This document shows positions 1 through 7,199 of a stretch of 64,000 bases of DNA, piece by piece. The stretch spans positions 124,001 through 188,000 of the forward strand of contig JAEWRI010000031.1 in NCBI GenBank assembly GCA_023460085.1, read 5' to 3'. A program made the translations under genes and the position numbers. Numbering within the stretch: the stretch's first letter is position 1; each line of letters opens with the position of its first letter. Below the pieces are notes generated by a model, which saw nothing but the letters and a program-made list of their open reading frames with translations, searched no databases and had not been told where the DNA came from. The stretch is from Bacillota bacterium. Lineage in GTDB: Bacteria; Bacillota; Clostridia; Christensenellales; SZUA-584.

Positions 1-693
1 GGCGTTGCGGGCCTCGATGGCGTCCACTTCCTCCGGACGATCGATGACGAGCGGCTCGCACGGGCCGTATACCTGTTCAAAGCTGTTTTTCAGCGCTTCC
101 GCCATGCGGTCCACGTCGATGGCGGGGTTCCTTTCGCACAGGTTGCACACGCGTGAGCGCACCGACTCCACACCCTTGGAAGCAATTTTGTCCTTGGATA
201 CCGAGAGGTAACGGGCGAGCTGGCTCATGTCCGCGCCGATGAGTATGGTGCCGTGATGGAACGCGCTGTCCTTGCGGAAGCAGAACGCGTTGCCGGAGAA
301 CTTGGCCCCTTCGGACAGGATGTCGTTGCGGCCTGAAAACTCCGCGGATATGTCCAGCGATTTTACCGCGTTCAGTATAACGCTCAGCTGGCGATTCAGG
401 TCGTAGTCTTCACGGCTGACGATGAATGAGAAATTCAGGTTGCCCATATCGTGGTATACCGCGCCGCCGCCCGAGATGCGGCGTGCCAGCTTTCCTCCTT
501 CGTCAGCCAAAAGCTGGTGGCGGCACTCCTTCCAGGCGTTCTGATTCTTGCCGATGACCACGGTCTGCTCATTTTGATAGAGGTAGAGCACGCAGGTTTC
601 CGGCGGCAGGTTATTCAGCACGTACTCCTCCAGCGCCAGATTGCGCCAGGGGCACGGCGAGTCGGAGCGATAAAAATAAAAATGTCGCAGCAT
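1..693 (-). CDS. lplA: Lipoate-protein ligase A, C-terminus outside window
   Basis: Reading frame on the minus strand, open at the left edge, so the C-terminal part is missing. It transfers lipoate (through lipoyl-AMP) onto lysines of 2-oxoacid dehydrogenase E2 or glycine-cleavage H protein. Seen: an N-terminal NLALEEYVL segment, the ligase core RRISGGGAVYHDMGNLNFSF, a GRNDIL stretch and then KFSGNAFC and the H-H-G-T-(I/L)-L motif, all in family order. The start is the ATG at 693-691, preceded by a GAGGAGG ribosome site. The downstream neighbours cannot be seen. Family assignment is strong from motifs; preference for lipoate over octanoate cannot be told. Confidence 0.9.
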   Translation of the reverse strand, partial: MLRHFYFYRSDSPCPWRNLALEEYVLNNLPPETCVLYLYQNEQTVVIGKNQNAWKECRHQLLADEGGKLARRISGGGAVYHDMGNLNFSFIVSREDYDLNRQLSVILNAVKSLDISAEFSGRNDILSEGAKFSGNAFCFRKDSAFHHGTILIGADMSQLARYLSVSKDKIASKGVESVRSRVCNLCERNPAIDVDRMAEALKNSFEQVYGPCEPLVIDRPEEVDAIEARNA

Positions 694-814
694 GGCGGGC
701 CTCCTCATATTGAATATGCGTTACTATATCATGAAGGAAACGCTTCATCAACCCTGCGTATGAAACGAAAAAAGGGGCATAATATATCCATCAACGAAGG
801 AAGGTGATTTTGTC

Positions 815-970
815 GTGTCAAAGATGAATTGCTCATGCTGTAAGAAAGCCATGGATTCGCGCTCGATGCAGAACTGCAAGGGGTGCAACTCGTATATGTG
901 TCAGGACTGCTATGATTTGCACAGTGGCTATTGCGGCGACTGTCAGCAGAGCCTCGATATGTACGAATAG
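815..970 (+). CDS. Small Cys-rich zinc-finger-like protein, 51 aa
   Basis: Not recognised as a named family. A GTG start at 815 follows an AAGGAAGGTG ribosome site. The 51-residue product has a CxCC cluster near the N-terminus and then repeated C-x2-C pairs with a histidine between them (C-K-G-C, C-Q-D-C, H, C-G-D-C), a spacing typical of treble-clef, MYND or RING-like zinc knuckles. No membrane segment or signal peptide. It ends 15 bases before the convergent mntR-type gene. Function unknown; a zinc-binding adaptor or metal-handling role next to a metal repressor is only a guess. Confidence 0.6.
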   Translation: MSKMNCSCCKKAMDSRSMQNCKGCNSYMCQDCYDLHSGYCGDCQQSLDMYE

Positions 971-984
971 CGCAGAAGCGGCAG

Positions 985-1362
985 TTACGGCTGCCGCTTC
1001 TTTTTCAGGTAGGCGCTGATGGCGGCGACGGTCTCCGGTGAGATCACGTGCTCGATGCGGCAGGCGTCTGCCTCTGCCGCCTGCGCGTCCAGTTCCAGAG
1101 CGTCCATAAAGAAATCGGTAATCATATGGTGAAGGCTGTGGACGCGATCCGCCTGGCGTCGTCCTTCATCGGTCAGCGAGACGCGCCCATAGGGCTCCTG
1201 CAGTATAAGGCCGGAGCTTTTAAGGTGCGACATGGCGCGGCTGACGCTGGGTTTGCTTACACCCAGATAGCGCGCAATATCCACAGAGCGTACTTCCCGG
1301 CTCTGCGCTTCCAGTTCGACGATTGCCTCCAGATACATCTCCACCGATTCGCTGGATCCCAT
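985..1362 (-). CDS. Metal-dependent transcriptional repressor, DtxR/MntR family
   Basis: 125 residues. The N-terminal winged helix (about residues 5-70) has the family recognition pattern SVDIARYLGVSKPSVSRAM. The C-terminal metal-binding and dimer helices carry the RIEHVISPE pattern, which supplies metal ligands in MntR. There is no SH3-like third domain, so it is MntR-like rather than full-length DtxR/IdeR. Expected to bind DNA when loaded with Mn(II) or Fe(II) and to repress metal uptake; no uptake gene lies in the window. It follows a small membrane-protein gene on the same strand with a 43-base gap, so the two are probably co-transcribed. Confidence 0.88.
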   Translation of the reverse strand: MGSSESVEMYLEAIVELEAQSREVRSVDIARYLGVSKPSVSRAMSHLKSSGLILQEPYGRVSLTDEGRRQADRVHSLHHMITDFFMDALELDAQAAEADACRIEHVISPETVAAISAYLKKKRQP

Positions 1363-1405
1363 ATATCCACCATCCTGGAAAAATTGCGTCCCTTTCGGAA
1401 CAAAG

Positions 1406-1570
1406 TTACTTGAGCGACAACAGCCAGAACGCGAGCGCAGCGATCAAAAAAGGAAGCAATATGAGAAGCCGCTTTAAGCCCAGCTGTCGGATAAACTCTT
1501 TTTCATGCTCGTCGTGCTCCGGGTTGCGGATCCGCTCCAACGTTTCCCGCCACTTTTCTTTCATGCTCAT
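1406..1570 (-). CDS. Small single-pass membrane protein, 54 aa
   Basis: Unrecognised. The ATG at 1570 follows an AGGAG site six bases upstream. Roughly the first 30 residues are charged and helical (MSMKEKWRETLERIRNPEH...), followed by one hydrophobic segment of about 18 residues (LLILLPFLIAALAFWLLSL) that ends at the C-terminus. The topology is that of a tail-anchored or single-span small protein. It lies directly upstream of the MntR-type repressor on the same strand. The link to metal homeostasis is suggested only by position. Confidence 0.6.
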   Translation of the reverse strand: MSMKEKWRETLERIRNPEHDEHEKEFIRQLGLKRLLILLPFLIAALAFWLLSLK

Positions 1571-1658
1571 GCGCTGCTCCTGACCCCATTATATCATCCC
1601 GCGGACAAATTCGCAAAGGCGGGGAATGGGTATGGATAAATATGAGGAAAGCGTGCCT

Positions 1659-1688
1659 TTGAACATCTGTTCAAAAAAAATCTTTATA
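1659..1688 (+). promoter_or_regulatory. Promoter overlapped by an SOS-type LexA box
   Basis: GAACATCTGTTC at 1661-1672 matches the Gram-positive LexA core GAAC-N4-GTTC. It overlaps a possible -35 (TTGAAC, 1659-1664), with TTTATA at 1683-1688 as a -10 after 18 bases. The layout is that of a LexA-repressed promoter reading rightwards toward veg, although the small membrane-protein gene on the other strand starts only about 90 bases away. No lexA gene is visible in the window. Confidence 0.45.
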
Positions 1689-1714
1689 CATTTTTAACAT
1701 TGGGCAGGAGTTTT

Positions 1715-1777
1715 ATGATCTTATCCCTGGTCACTCAGGCTTGTTTTTTCACGTTCTGTGGAAAACGTTGTGGATAA
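1715..1777 (+). other. Possible 20-residue leader or SOS peptide ORF
   Basis: An ATG at 1715 follows GCAGGAG (1704-1710) and opens a 20-codon frame rich in hydrophobic residues and cysteines, ending in TAA at 1775. It lies just downstream of the putative LexA-controlled promoter. Its second half is built from the DnaA-box-like repeats, so the frame may be accidental. No homology recognised. Confidence 0.2.
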
Positions 1778-1787
1778 CGTGGATAAC
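1721..1787. promoter_or_regulatory. Cluster of DnaA-box-like sequences
   Basis: TGTGGATAA (1769-1777) is a perfect DnaA box on the complementary strand. TGTGGAAAA (1757-1765) and CGTGGATAA (1779-1787) are near matches spaced 12 and 10 bases away, and TTATCCCTG (1721-1729) is a degenerate box in the opposite orientation. An AT-rich stretch lies just to the left. There is no dnaA or dnaN nearby, so this is not a recognisable oriC; it could be a DnaA-titrating or DnaA-regulated site, or chance. Confidence 0.3.
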
Positions 1788-1981
1788 TTTATGCACTTGC
1801 GCCATGAATTTTATGCAGCAGGGCGGCGGCAGGGGTTTACATTCTGCCCTCACGCCTTCAGACCTGCCGGATAGCTATGCACGAATAGCGAATAATATTC
1901 GGCGGGTTGATTCCGCAGCAAGATTAAGTTTCTCGTTTTTGGGGTATGCTCAAAGCAAATCCTATTAAGGCGGTGGAAGGA

Positions 1982-2245
1982 ATGCACGACAGCCTTGAAG
2001 AAATCAAATCCGAGATGCGGGAAATCAGAGGCGCGCACGTTATGCTGCGGGCAAGAAACGGCCGTCGCGGGGGGTACGAGCGGGACGGCATACTCGAAGG
2101 GCTTTACCCCGAGGTGTTTACAGTGCTGGTTAAAGAGCACGGCTATCGGCGGCGGTATTGTTTCTCCTATTCGGAGGTGCTTACACGCCACGTCGAGATC
2201 GGCCGGTATCCAGATACTGCCCCGTCTGCGCGTCCTGAAACATGA
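1982..2245 (+). CDS. veg: Veg family protein
   Basis: 87 residues. The pattern IKSEMREIRG...VMLRARNGRRGGYERDGILEGLYPEVF...CFSYSEVLTRHVEI follows the Bacillus Veg protein along its whole length: the basic NGRR loop, the ER-G-L/I-E-YP-VF strand and the YS-VLT-VE end. Veg is a small SH3-like protein linked in Bacillus subtilis to biofilm gene expression and spore outgrowth. The ATG at 1982 gives the normal Veg length; an in-frame ATG at 1946 would add 12 atypical residues. The last 65 bases overlap convergently with the hypothetical gene ending at 2181. The only convincing upstream promoter is the SOS-like one about 300 bases away. Confidence 0.8.
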   Translation: MHDSLEEIKSEMREIRGAHVMLRARNGRRGGYERDGILEGLYPEVFTVLVKEHGYRRRYCFSYSEVLTRHVEIGRYPDTAPSARPET

Positions 2246-3098
2246 GCCAGTAACCTCGTGCGTCGCCTGAGGTGCAGCGGGTCCACGTGGAAAAACCGTC
2301 CAGCCAAGCGGGCGGCGTCATGCTGTACTCACCCGGCACGCCAATGGCATCCGCCTCGCGGCCATTCAGCTGCACGCGGCCAAAGATGTAGTGCCACCAG
2401 CCCATCGGTCCGGGGTAGGATATCTTCACCCATTCGCTGCCCGGATACATGCCCGGGAATGGATCGATGTTGTTCTGGCGGATGCCCGCGGAGCACTCAG
2501 CATCGCTTAGGTGCGTTGCGGGCCGCCCTGTTTCTTCTCTGGGATTTGGCATGTCACTCTGTGGTTCCGGATCGAACGGCCGTTCCTGTACGGTTCCGCC
2601 ATCCGTGGTTTCGGGTTCCTGAGAGGGCGCTGAGGCGTCTTTTTCATTTTCTGTCGGCAGCGGCTCACCGACGGGGGCAAAAGCGGGTATGGCTTCCGCA
2701 GCGGTCTCAAGGGGCACGGCACCCGCAGCAGACCCGCCGGGCGCGGCCTGCGCGCGCGCAAAGCGGTATTGCGCGACGACGGAGGGCCAGTTAGCCCAGG
2801 ATGATTTAAGGACAAAACTGTTCTCCCGCACGAGTGCGGCCGCCGCAATATCCGCAGGCTGAATGCCGTGTAGTGTAATACTGACAGCATCTCCGCTCAG
2901 CTCTCCCGCAGGGCGCAGCGTACCGTCCCGCATCAGCAGCATCAGCGTTCCGCCCTGTCCGGAGCGCGCGTCCATTTTCAGCGAAAGCGAAACGCCGCCT
3001 GCCGCCGGATGTATTTTCAGTGTCGCGCCGCCTTCCCACCGGCCCATGACATGCGCATCCGGCCGAAGCAGCATCACCGATTTCTGCGTGTTTTCCAT
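2181..3098 (-). CDS. Hypothetical protein with Pro/Glu-rich linker
   Basis: 305 residues, family not recognised. The ATG at 3098 follows GGGAGGAAGCC; the frame stays open upstream, but that part has no translation signal. There are three zones: an N-terminal beta-rich domain of about 120 residues, a low-complexity Pro/Glu/Ser linker (about 125-200), and a C-terminal aromatic-rich domain (about 210-300) with the patterns DPFPGMYPGSEWVKI, GWWHYIFGRV and WLMFQDAQTGQYLDT. No signal peptide or membrane segment, so probably cytoplasmic or spore-associated. It is transcribed divergently from the methyltransferase gene. Function unknown. Confidence 0.65.
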   Translation of the reverse strand: MENTQKSVMLLRPDAHVMGRWEGGATLKIHPAAGGVSLSLKMDARSGQGGTLMLLMRDGTLRPAGELSGDAVSITLHGIQPADIAAAALVRENSFVLKSSWANWPSVVAQYRFARAQAAPGGSAAGAVPLETAAEAIPAFAPVGEPLPTENEKDASAPSQEPETTDGGTVQERPFDPEPQSDMPNPREETGRPATHLSDAECSAGIRQNNIDPFPGMYPGSEWVKISYPGPMGWWHYIFGRVQLNGREADAIGVPGEYSMTPPAWLDGFSTWTRCTSGDARGYWLMFQDAQTGQYLDTGRSRRGV

Positions 3099-3244
3099 GG
3101 CTTCCTCCCAATTCACTGTATATATGATGTATATGGATTTACGGATAGCGTCATGCACACAATCCATAGTTTGAAACTGAAACAGGAGATTTGTTTGACG
3201 ATGCCGAAATCCATATCGGAAACAGGATGCGGAGGGGAAATTGT

Positions 3245-3868
3245 ATGGACAGCGCAAAATTCTGGGATGCCATGGCAGAAGCTTACGACGGTTACGCAAT
3301 GAAAAAATACGCGCAGGCGTATACGGATACCGTGATGCTGAGCCGCAAGTACCTGAAGAAGGACGACGCAGTGCTGGATTTTGCCTGCGGTACGGGGCTG
3401 ACGACGGTTCAGCTTGCGGGAGATGTGCAGTCCGTCCACGCGGTGGATATCTCGCCCAAAATGCTGGCGGTGGCGCAGCGGAAGTGCGGCAGTGAGGGTA
3501 TTCAAAATGTACGCTTCGACTGCGCAACGCTGTTTGATGAGCGCCTTCGGGAAAGCGCGTATGACGTGGTGCTTGCTTTCAATGTGCTGTTTGCGCTGCC
3601 CCGGCAGGATAGAGTATTCATCCGGATAGGCGCGCTGCTCAAACCCGGCGGCATGTTTATATCCGCCACGGACTGCCTGGCGGAGAGCGGGCTGAAATAT
3701 CGCCTCGGCATATGGCTGATGGCGAGGCTGGGCAAGGTGCCATACGAAAAACTGTATACGACGGAGAGTCTGAAAGCAGCGGTGCGTACGGGTGGTTTCG
3801 AGATGATTGAAGCGTGCAGCCTTTACGAAGCGCCGCCCAATCTCTTTATCGCGGCGCGCAAGGCATGA
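3245..3868 (+). CDS. Class I SAM-dependent methyltransferase
   Basis: 207 residues. The SAM-binding motif I VLDFACGTGLTT lies near residue 47, the acidic motif II end VHAVDISPKMLAVA follows, and then DVVLAFNVLFALP (motif IV) and LLKPGGMFISATD (motif V), so this is a Rossmann methyltransferase of the UbiE/Methyltransf_11-25 type. The start at 3245 has a GGAGGGG site eight bases upstream; a longer frame from 3191 lacks one. Substrate unknown. It stands alone between a divergent hypothetical gene and tRNA-Thr. Confidence 0.85.
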   Translation: MDSAKFWDAMAEAYDGYAMKKYAQAYTDTVMLSRKYLKKDDAVLDFACGTGLTTVQLAGDVQSVHAVDISPKMLAVAQRKCGSEGIQNVRFDCATLFDERLRESAYDVVLAFNVLFALPRQDRVFIRIGALLKPGGMFISATDCLAESGLKYRLGIWLMARLGKVPYEKLYTTESLKAAVRTGGFEMIEACSLYEAPPNLFIAARKA

Positions 3869-3893
3869 ACCTCTGCCTCTGAAAAATTAGTGC

Positions 3894-3922
3894 TTGAATT
3901 GGCATGATGGATGCTTTATAAT
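3894..3922 (+). promoter_or_regulatory. Promoter of tRNA-Thr
   Basis: TTGAAT (3894-3899), 17-base spacer, TATAAT (3917-3922), about 34 bases ahead of the mature tRNA 5' end: a near-consensus housekeeping promoter. Confidence 0.8.
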
Positions 3923-3955
3923 ATCATTCGCTGACACTTTGTCGGCGGGAGACAA

Positions 3956-4031
<76 letters not shown>

Positions 4032-4037
4032 GTACTG

Positions 4038-4079
4038 AAGCCCCGATATGCCTTAATAAAAGCATATCGGGGCTTTTTT
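4038..4079 (+). terminator. Intrinsic terminator of tRNA-Thr
   Basis: 14-bp perfect stem AAGCCCCGATATGC (4038-4051) with its complement (4062-4075), 10-base loop, then a T-run to 4079. Confidence 0.92.
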
Positions 4080-4460
4080 GTATGCAAAGAGCCTCATAAC
4101 TTCTTGGGTCAACGCGCAAGAAGAGGCCCGGTACCATTTTTATGGAATGCGGAATCGCGCGTGCTGCTGAGCGTTACGGAATCTCGGCGTTCTGTAACTG
4201 CTAAACACGGGTGTTTGCTTTTCGCGTAGCCCTGCCAGGGTATTGTTGGTGAAGCGGCGATTCCCGCGCTGATTAGAGAAGGCGGAATCGCGCTCCGGCG
4301 TTGGAAGCACCCGCGGCAAAGCAACCTCCATCTGTAGATTTGAATGTAAAATAATAACTGTTTGGCAGTAAATTTTATTTTCTTTCTTTTTTTTTATTTC
4401 CGCATTTATTTTCCCTTTAAAAAAGATAAAACCTCTCACGCAAACTGACATAAAAAGTCA
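4080..4460. repeat. Gene-free stretch with internal GCGGAATCGCGC repeats
   Basis: No convincing gene in about 380 bases. GCGGAATCGCGC occurs at 4149-4160 and again at 4282-4293, and a related inverted copy (GCGATTCCCGC) sits near 4257-4267. This suggests a short dispersed, partly palindromic element beside the tRNA. The frames on the minus strand here lack ribosome sites and look like translated repeat. From about 4340 the DNA becomes strongly T-rich up to the sipW promoter. Confidence 0.35.
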
Positions 4461-4489
4461 TTAACAATATTTACCGACCATTTTATAAT
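4461..4489 (+). promoter_or_regulatory. Promoter of the sipW fibre operon
   Basis: TTAACA (4461-4466), 17 bases, TATAAT (4484-4489), preceded by an AT-rich upstream stretch. It lies about 48 bases ahead of the sipW start. Likely housekeeping sigma. Confidence 0.75.
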
Positions 4490-4536
4490 GATTCATGGAC
4501 TCGTAGAACGGGTTGCTACAAAGGAGAAACTGCACT

Positions 4537-5100
4537 GTGCTGAAAAAAGTGTGGAACGCAGTGTCCATCGTCCTCATTTCCGTCATTGCCCTGCTGGCAA
4601 TACTGCTTGCGGGCGTCAGGTTGGTGGGGTTGAAGCCGTACGCGGTACTCAGCGGAAGCATGTCACCCGCTTATCCGGTGGGTGCGCTGATTTATGTGGA
4701 GACAGTGCAGCCGCAGGAGGTAAAAGCCGGCGATGCGATTACGTTCTATATGAGCGACGGCTCTACCGTTGCCACGCACCGTGTGGTCAAGATCGACACG
4801 CAATCCCAATGCTTTTATACAAAAGGCGATGCCAATGAAAACGCGGACGCATCGCCTGTTTATTTCGCGCAGCTCATCGGCTCTCCGGTGTTTGCAATGC
4901 CGGTGCTGGGATATATCTCCGTTTTTATCGCAACGCCGTTCGGGCTATGCATTACGGGCATTGTTGTACTGGCGGTGATACTGTTGTCGTTCCTGCCCGG
5001 CATCGCAAAGATGGAGGCCAAAGAGGAAGACGACAAGCCGCTGACGTCGGCCGAAACAGCCAAGGAGCGCCTGCATCGAATGAAGGGCGCGGCGAGTTGA
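4537..5100 (+). CDS. sipW: Signal peptidase I, SipW (ER) type
   Basis: 187 residues, with a GTG start at 4537 after AAAGGAGAAA. It has an N-terminal membrane segment (about residues 5-28), the catalytic serine motif VLSGSMSPAYPVGALIYV, and TVATHRVVKI, where the usual bacterial lysine is replaced by histidine: the Ser-His signature of the SipW/archaeal-ER subgroup. A second membrane pair near residues 115-150 and a charged cytoplasmic tail follow. It should cleave the SipW-type signal peptides of the four TasA-like proteins encoded next, in the same operon. Confidence 0.93.
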   Translation: MLKKVWNAVSIVLISVIALLAILLAGVRLVGLKPYAVLSGSMSPAYPVGALIYVETVQPQEVKAGDAITFYMSDGSTVATHRVVKIDTQSQCFYTKGDANENADASPVYFAQLIGSPVFAMPVLGYISVFIATPFGLCITGIVVLAVILLSFLPGIAKMEAKEEDDKPLTSAETAKERLHRMKGAAS

Positions 5101-5151
5101 TGTAAAAAACCGTAAAGTAAATACTTTCGGAATAATAAGGAGGATAAACCT

Positions 5152-5706
5152 ATGAAAAAGCCACTCATCATCGGCATAGTCGCTGTAATGGTCTGCCTGC
5201 TGGCCGCTGGGGCCACGATAGCATGGCTGACCGCTTCCGCGGAAACCACAAACACATTCACGGTAGGGAAGATCGGAATATCGCTGGCTGAGCCCAATTG
5301 GACACCCAGCAGCAAAATCTATCCCGGTGCGGTAATCAGCAAAGACCCGACGGTTACAGTCACGGCGAACAGTGAAGTGTGTTATGTCTACGTAATGGTG
5401 GACAACCAGCTGAACGCGGCGCTGCCCGGCGCGGTATCGCTGAATATCAATGCGGACTGGACGCTCATCACCACGACCGGAAGCAAGACCGTCTATCGGT
5501 ATCATGCCACCGTTCCCCAGAGCACGACCGCCACCAATTTAACGCCGGTATTCACCGGAGTTACGGTCAGCTCCAGCGTGGTAACGGAGGCCAACATCAG
5601 TCTGCTTGACGGCAAGACAATAGGGATAAAGGCATATGCCCACCAGTACAACGCGACCACGGAAAGTGCTGCGGACGCGGCGGCGCTGGCATTCCTGCTC
5701 GCCTGA
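5152..5706 (+). CDS. TasA-like SipW-dependent secreted protein 1
   Basis: 184 residues. The N-terminus is a SipW-type signal: a basic start, a hydrophobic stretch ending LLAAGATIAWLTASAETTNTF, then the GKIGISLAEPNW strand typical of the TasA/camelysin beta-sandwich. The rest alternates hydrophobic and polar residues, as expected of a secreted beta protein, with no wall-sorting motif. It is a likely fibre or matrix subunit, exported by Sec and cut by the SipW encoded 51 bases upstream. The ribosome site is AAGGAGG. Sequence similarity to the other three paralogues is concentrated in the signal region. Confidence 0.85.
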   Translation: MKKPLIIGIVAVMVCLLAAGATIAWLTASAETTNTFTVGKIGISLAEPNWTPSSKIYPGAVISKDPTVTVTANSEVCYVYVMVDNQLNAALPGAVSLNINADWTLITTTGSKTVYRYHATVPQSTTATNLTPVFTGVTVSSSVVTEANISLLDGKTIGIKAYAHQYNATTESAADAAALAFLLA

Positions 5707-5721
5707 TTTAACGCTCCATAA

Positions 5722-5741
5722 CCTTATATCTGAATATAAGG
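5722..5741 (+). other. Intergenic hairpin
   Basis: Perfect 8-bp stem CCTTATAT/ATATAAGG with a CTGA loop between two fibre-subunit genes, without a T-run. More likely an mRNA processing or stability element than a terminator. Confidence 0.45.
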
Positions 5742-5777
5742 AATGAATAAATGAATTTAAGGAAAGAGGCAAAACCA

Positions 5778-6404
5778 ATGAAAAAAAGGATGTTTATTAT
5801 CATTCTGTCCACAGTGCTCGTCGCAGCGCTTGCGGTCGGAGCAACCCTGGCTTATTTCTCGGATACCAAGACGGCGACCAATACCTTCACCGTCGGCAAC
5901 GTCAAGATTACGCTGACGGAGCCGCATTGGGTGTCATCCGGATCGGTGGATGCGCCTGAAGCGTATCCGGGCGAGCCGCTGGCCAAGGATCCCATCGTTA
6001 CGAATACCGGTGCCAATCCGTGCGTCGTGCGCATCAAGATTACCTGGCCGACGCTGCCCGCGGGAGCATCCGCAATCCAGTACCGTACGGACTATGTGAC
6101 GGACAAGCTGGGTAACGACTGGTATAAGGACGGCGACTATTACTATTACCTGAAGCCGCTGGGCCTTACCGAAGCGACGGACGCACTGTTCGATCAGGTG
6201 GTCATGCCGACCGATCTGCAGAATGGCGACGCAGCGACCGCGTATAACATCGTCGTCGTGGCGGAGGCCGTGCAGGCGCAGGGCATTTTCTCCAAGTATG
6301 CGGATATGTCGGACGGCATCAGCCTGACGACGCCGCCCACCTACAGCTCTACGATAGAATTCGATCTCGTGAAGCAGATGTTCACCAGCGCGTTTGGCCA
6401 TTGA
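5778..6404 (+). CDS. TasA-like SipW-dependent secreted protein 2
   Basis: 208 residues from ATG 5778 (GGAAAGAGG upstream); an in-frame start at 5751 has no ribosome site. The signal ends with the hallmark VGATLAYFSDTKTATNTFTVGNVKITLTEP, here spanning the cleavage site and the first strand of the mature protein. The PGEPLAKDPIVTNTGANPCVVRIKI segment matches the TasA-type P-G-x-K-x-N-x-G pattern of the mature domain. Of the four paralogues it is the most TasA-like, so it is the best candidate for the main fibre subunit. A strong hairpin follows the gene. Confidence 0.88.
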   Translation: MKKRMFIIILSTVLVAALAVGATLAYFSDTKTATNTFTVGNVKITLTEPHWVSSGSVDAPEAYPGEPLAKDPIVTNTGANPCVVRIKITWPTLPAGASAIQYRTDYVTDKLGNDWYKDGDYYYYLKPLGLTEATDALFDQVVMPTDLQNGDAATAYNIVVVAEAVQAQGIFSKYADMSDGISLTTPPTYSSTIEFDLVKQMFTSAFGH

Positions 6405-6448
6405 GTGACTGACGCCTCGTGAACGCTTGTCATGGGAGAAATGGTATG

Positions 6449-6476
6449 GCGCGGGGAGAGCGGTCTCTCCCCGCGC
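6449..6476 (+). other. Strong GC hairpin without T-run
   Basis: 12-bp perfect stem GCGCGGGGAGAG/CTCTCCCCGCGC with a CGGT loop, 45 bases after subunit 2. There is no T-run, so it probably stabilises the upstream mRNA or causes partial termination, giving more subunit than downstream product. Confidence 0.55.
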
Positions 6477-6618
6477 GGTTGAGGACAGGCACTCATAAGC
6501 GGACGGTTTCCGGGTTCCCGGGCCGCAGTACAGCAAATCCGGGCTGATAATTTGGGAAGCACGCGGGCACTGCCCGTATTAAGATACAGACGCTCTCAGG
6601 AAAGGCGGTAACAGCGAT

Positions 6619-7173
6619 ATGAAACGGAGAATTTTGATACTCATCATTGCCGCGGCGATGCTTTCGGCTGCAGCTATCGGTACGCTGGCCTATTTTACGA
6701 CGGCAAAGACGGCGGTTAATGTGATCACGTCAGGCAGCGTCAGTATGCTGCTGCATGACGAACTGCCTGACGGTACGGTGTTTCCGGCGGACGGTCTTCA
6801 CGATCTGATGCCCGGCGATACCGCAGGCAAAGTCGTTTACGTGGAAAACGTCGGCAATAACGCCTTTTATACGCGTGTTCGGCTGGACAATATCATGCTC
6901 TCCGCGCAGGGCAGCGAGCTGGACGCGGATAAAATTCAGTTGGATATCGACGATACGAACTGGGCTCTGGGATCGGACGGCTGGTATTATTATCTGTCCC
7001 CGGTAGAGAAGGACGGCGAAACCACGCCGTTGTTTACGCAGGTTACATTCTCGCCGGAGATGGGAAACGGATATATGAACGCCGAGGTGCGCATTGAGAT
7101 AGTGGCACAGGCAGTGCAGCAGGCTAACAACGGCGCTACCGTCTGGCAGGCGGCGGGCTGGCCTGCGGCATAG
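6619..7173 (+). CDS. TasA-like SipW-dependent secreted protein 3
   Basis: 184 residues. The SipW-type signal (AAAIGTLAYFTTAKTAVNVITSG) is followed by a beta-rich domain with the PGDTAGKVVYVENVGNNAFYTRVRL segment, the same P-G-D-x-K-x-N-x-G layout as subunit 2. A GWYYYLSPV stretch resembles DYYYYLKPL of subunit 2, which supports common ancestry. There is no anchor motif. Ribosome site AGGAAAGGCGG. It is a probable minor fibre or tip-linking subunit, encoded between subunit 2 and the large vWA protein. Confidence 0.85.
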   Translation: MKRRILILIIAAAMLSAAAIGTLAYFTTAKTAVNVITSGSVSMLLHDELPDGTVFPADGLHDLMPGDTAGKVVYVENVGNNAFYTRVRLDNIMLSAQGSELDADKIQLDIDDTNWALGSDGWYYYLSPVEKDGETTPLFTQVTFSPEMGNGYMNAEVRIEIVAQAVQQANNGATVWQAAGWPAA

Positions 7174-7199
7174 TCTGGAAAGGAAAAAAGGTGCAGATT

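Noticed and set aside
1741..1968. 75-codon plus-strand frame starting TTG with a hydrophobic N-terminus
   Set aside because: No ribosome site; its coding looks like a by-product of the DnaA-box repeats, and it overlaps the veg upstream region.
4109..4324. 71-codon minus-strand frame after tRNA-Thr
   Set aside because: No ribosome site; appears to be translated repeat DNA.
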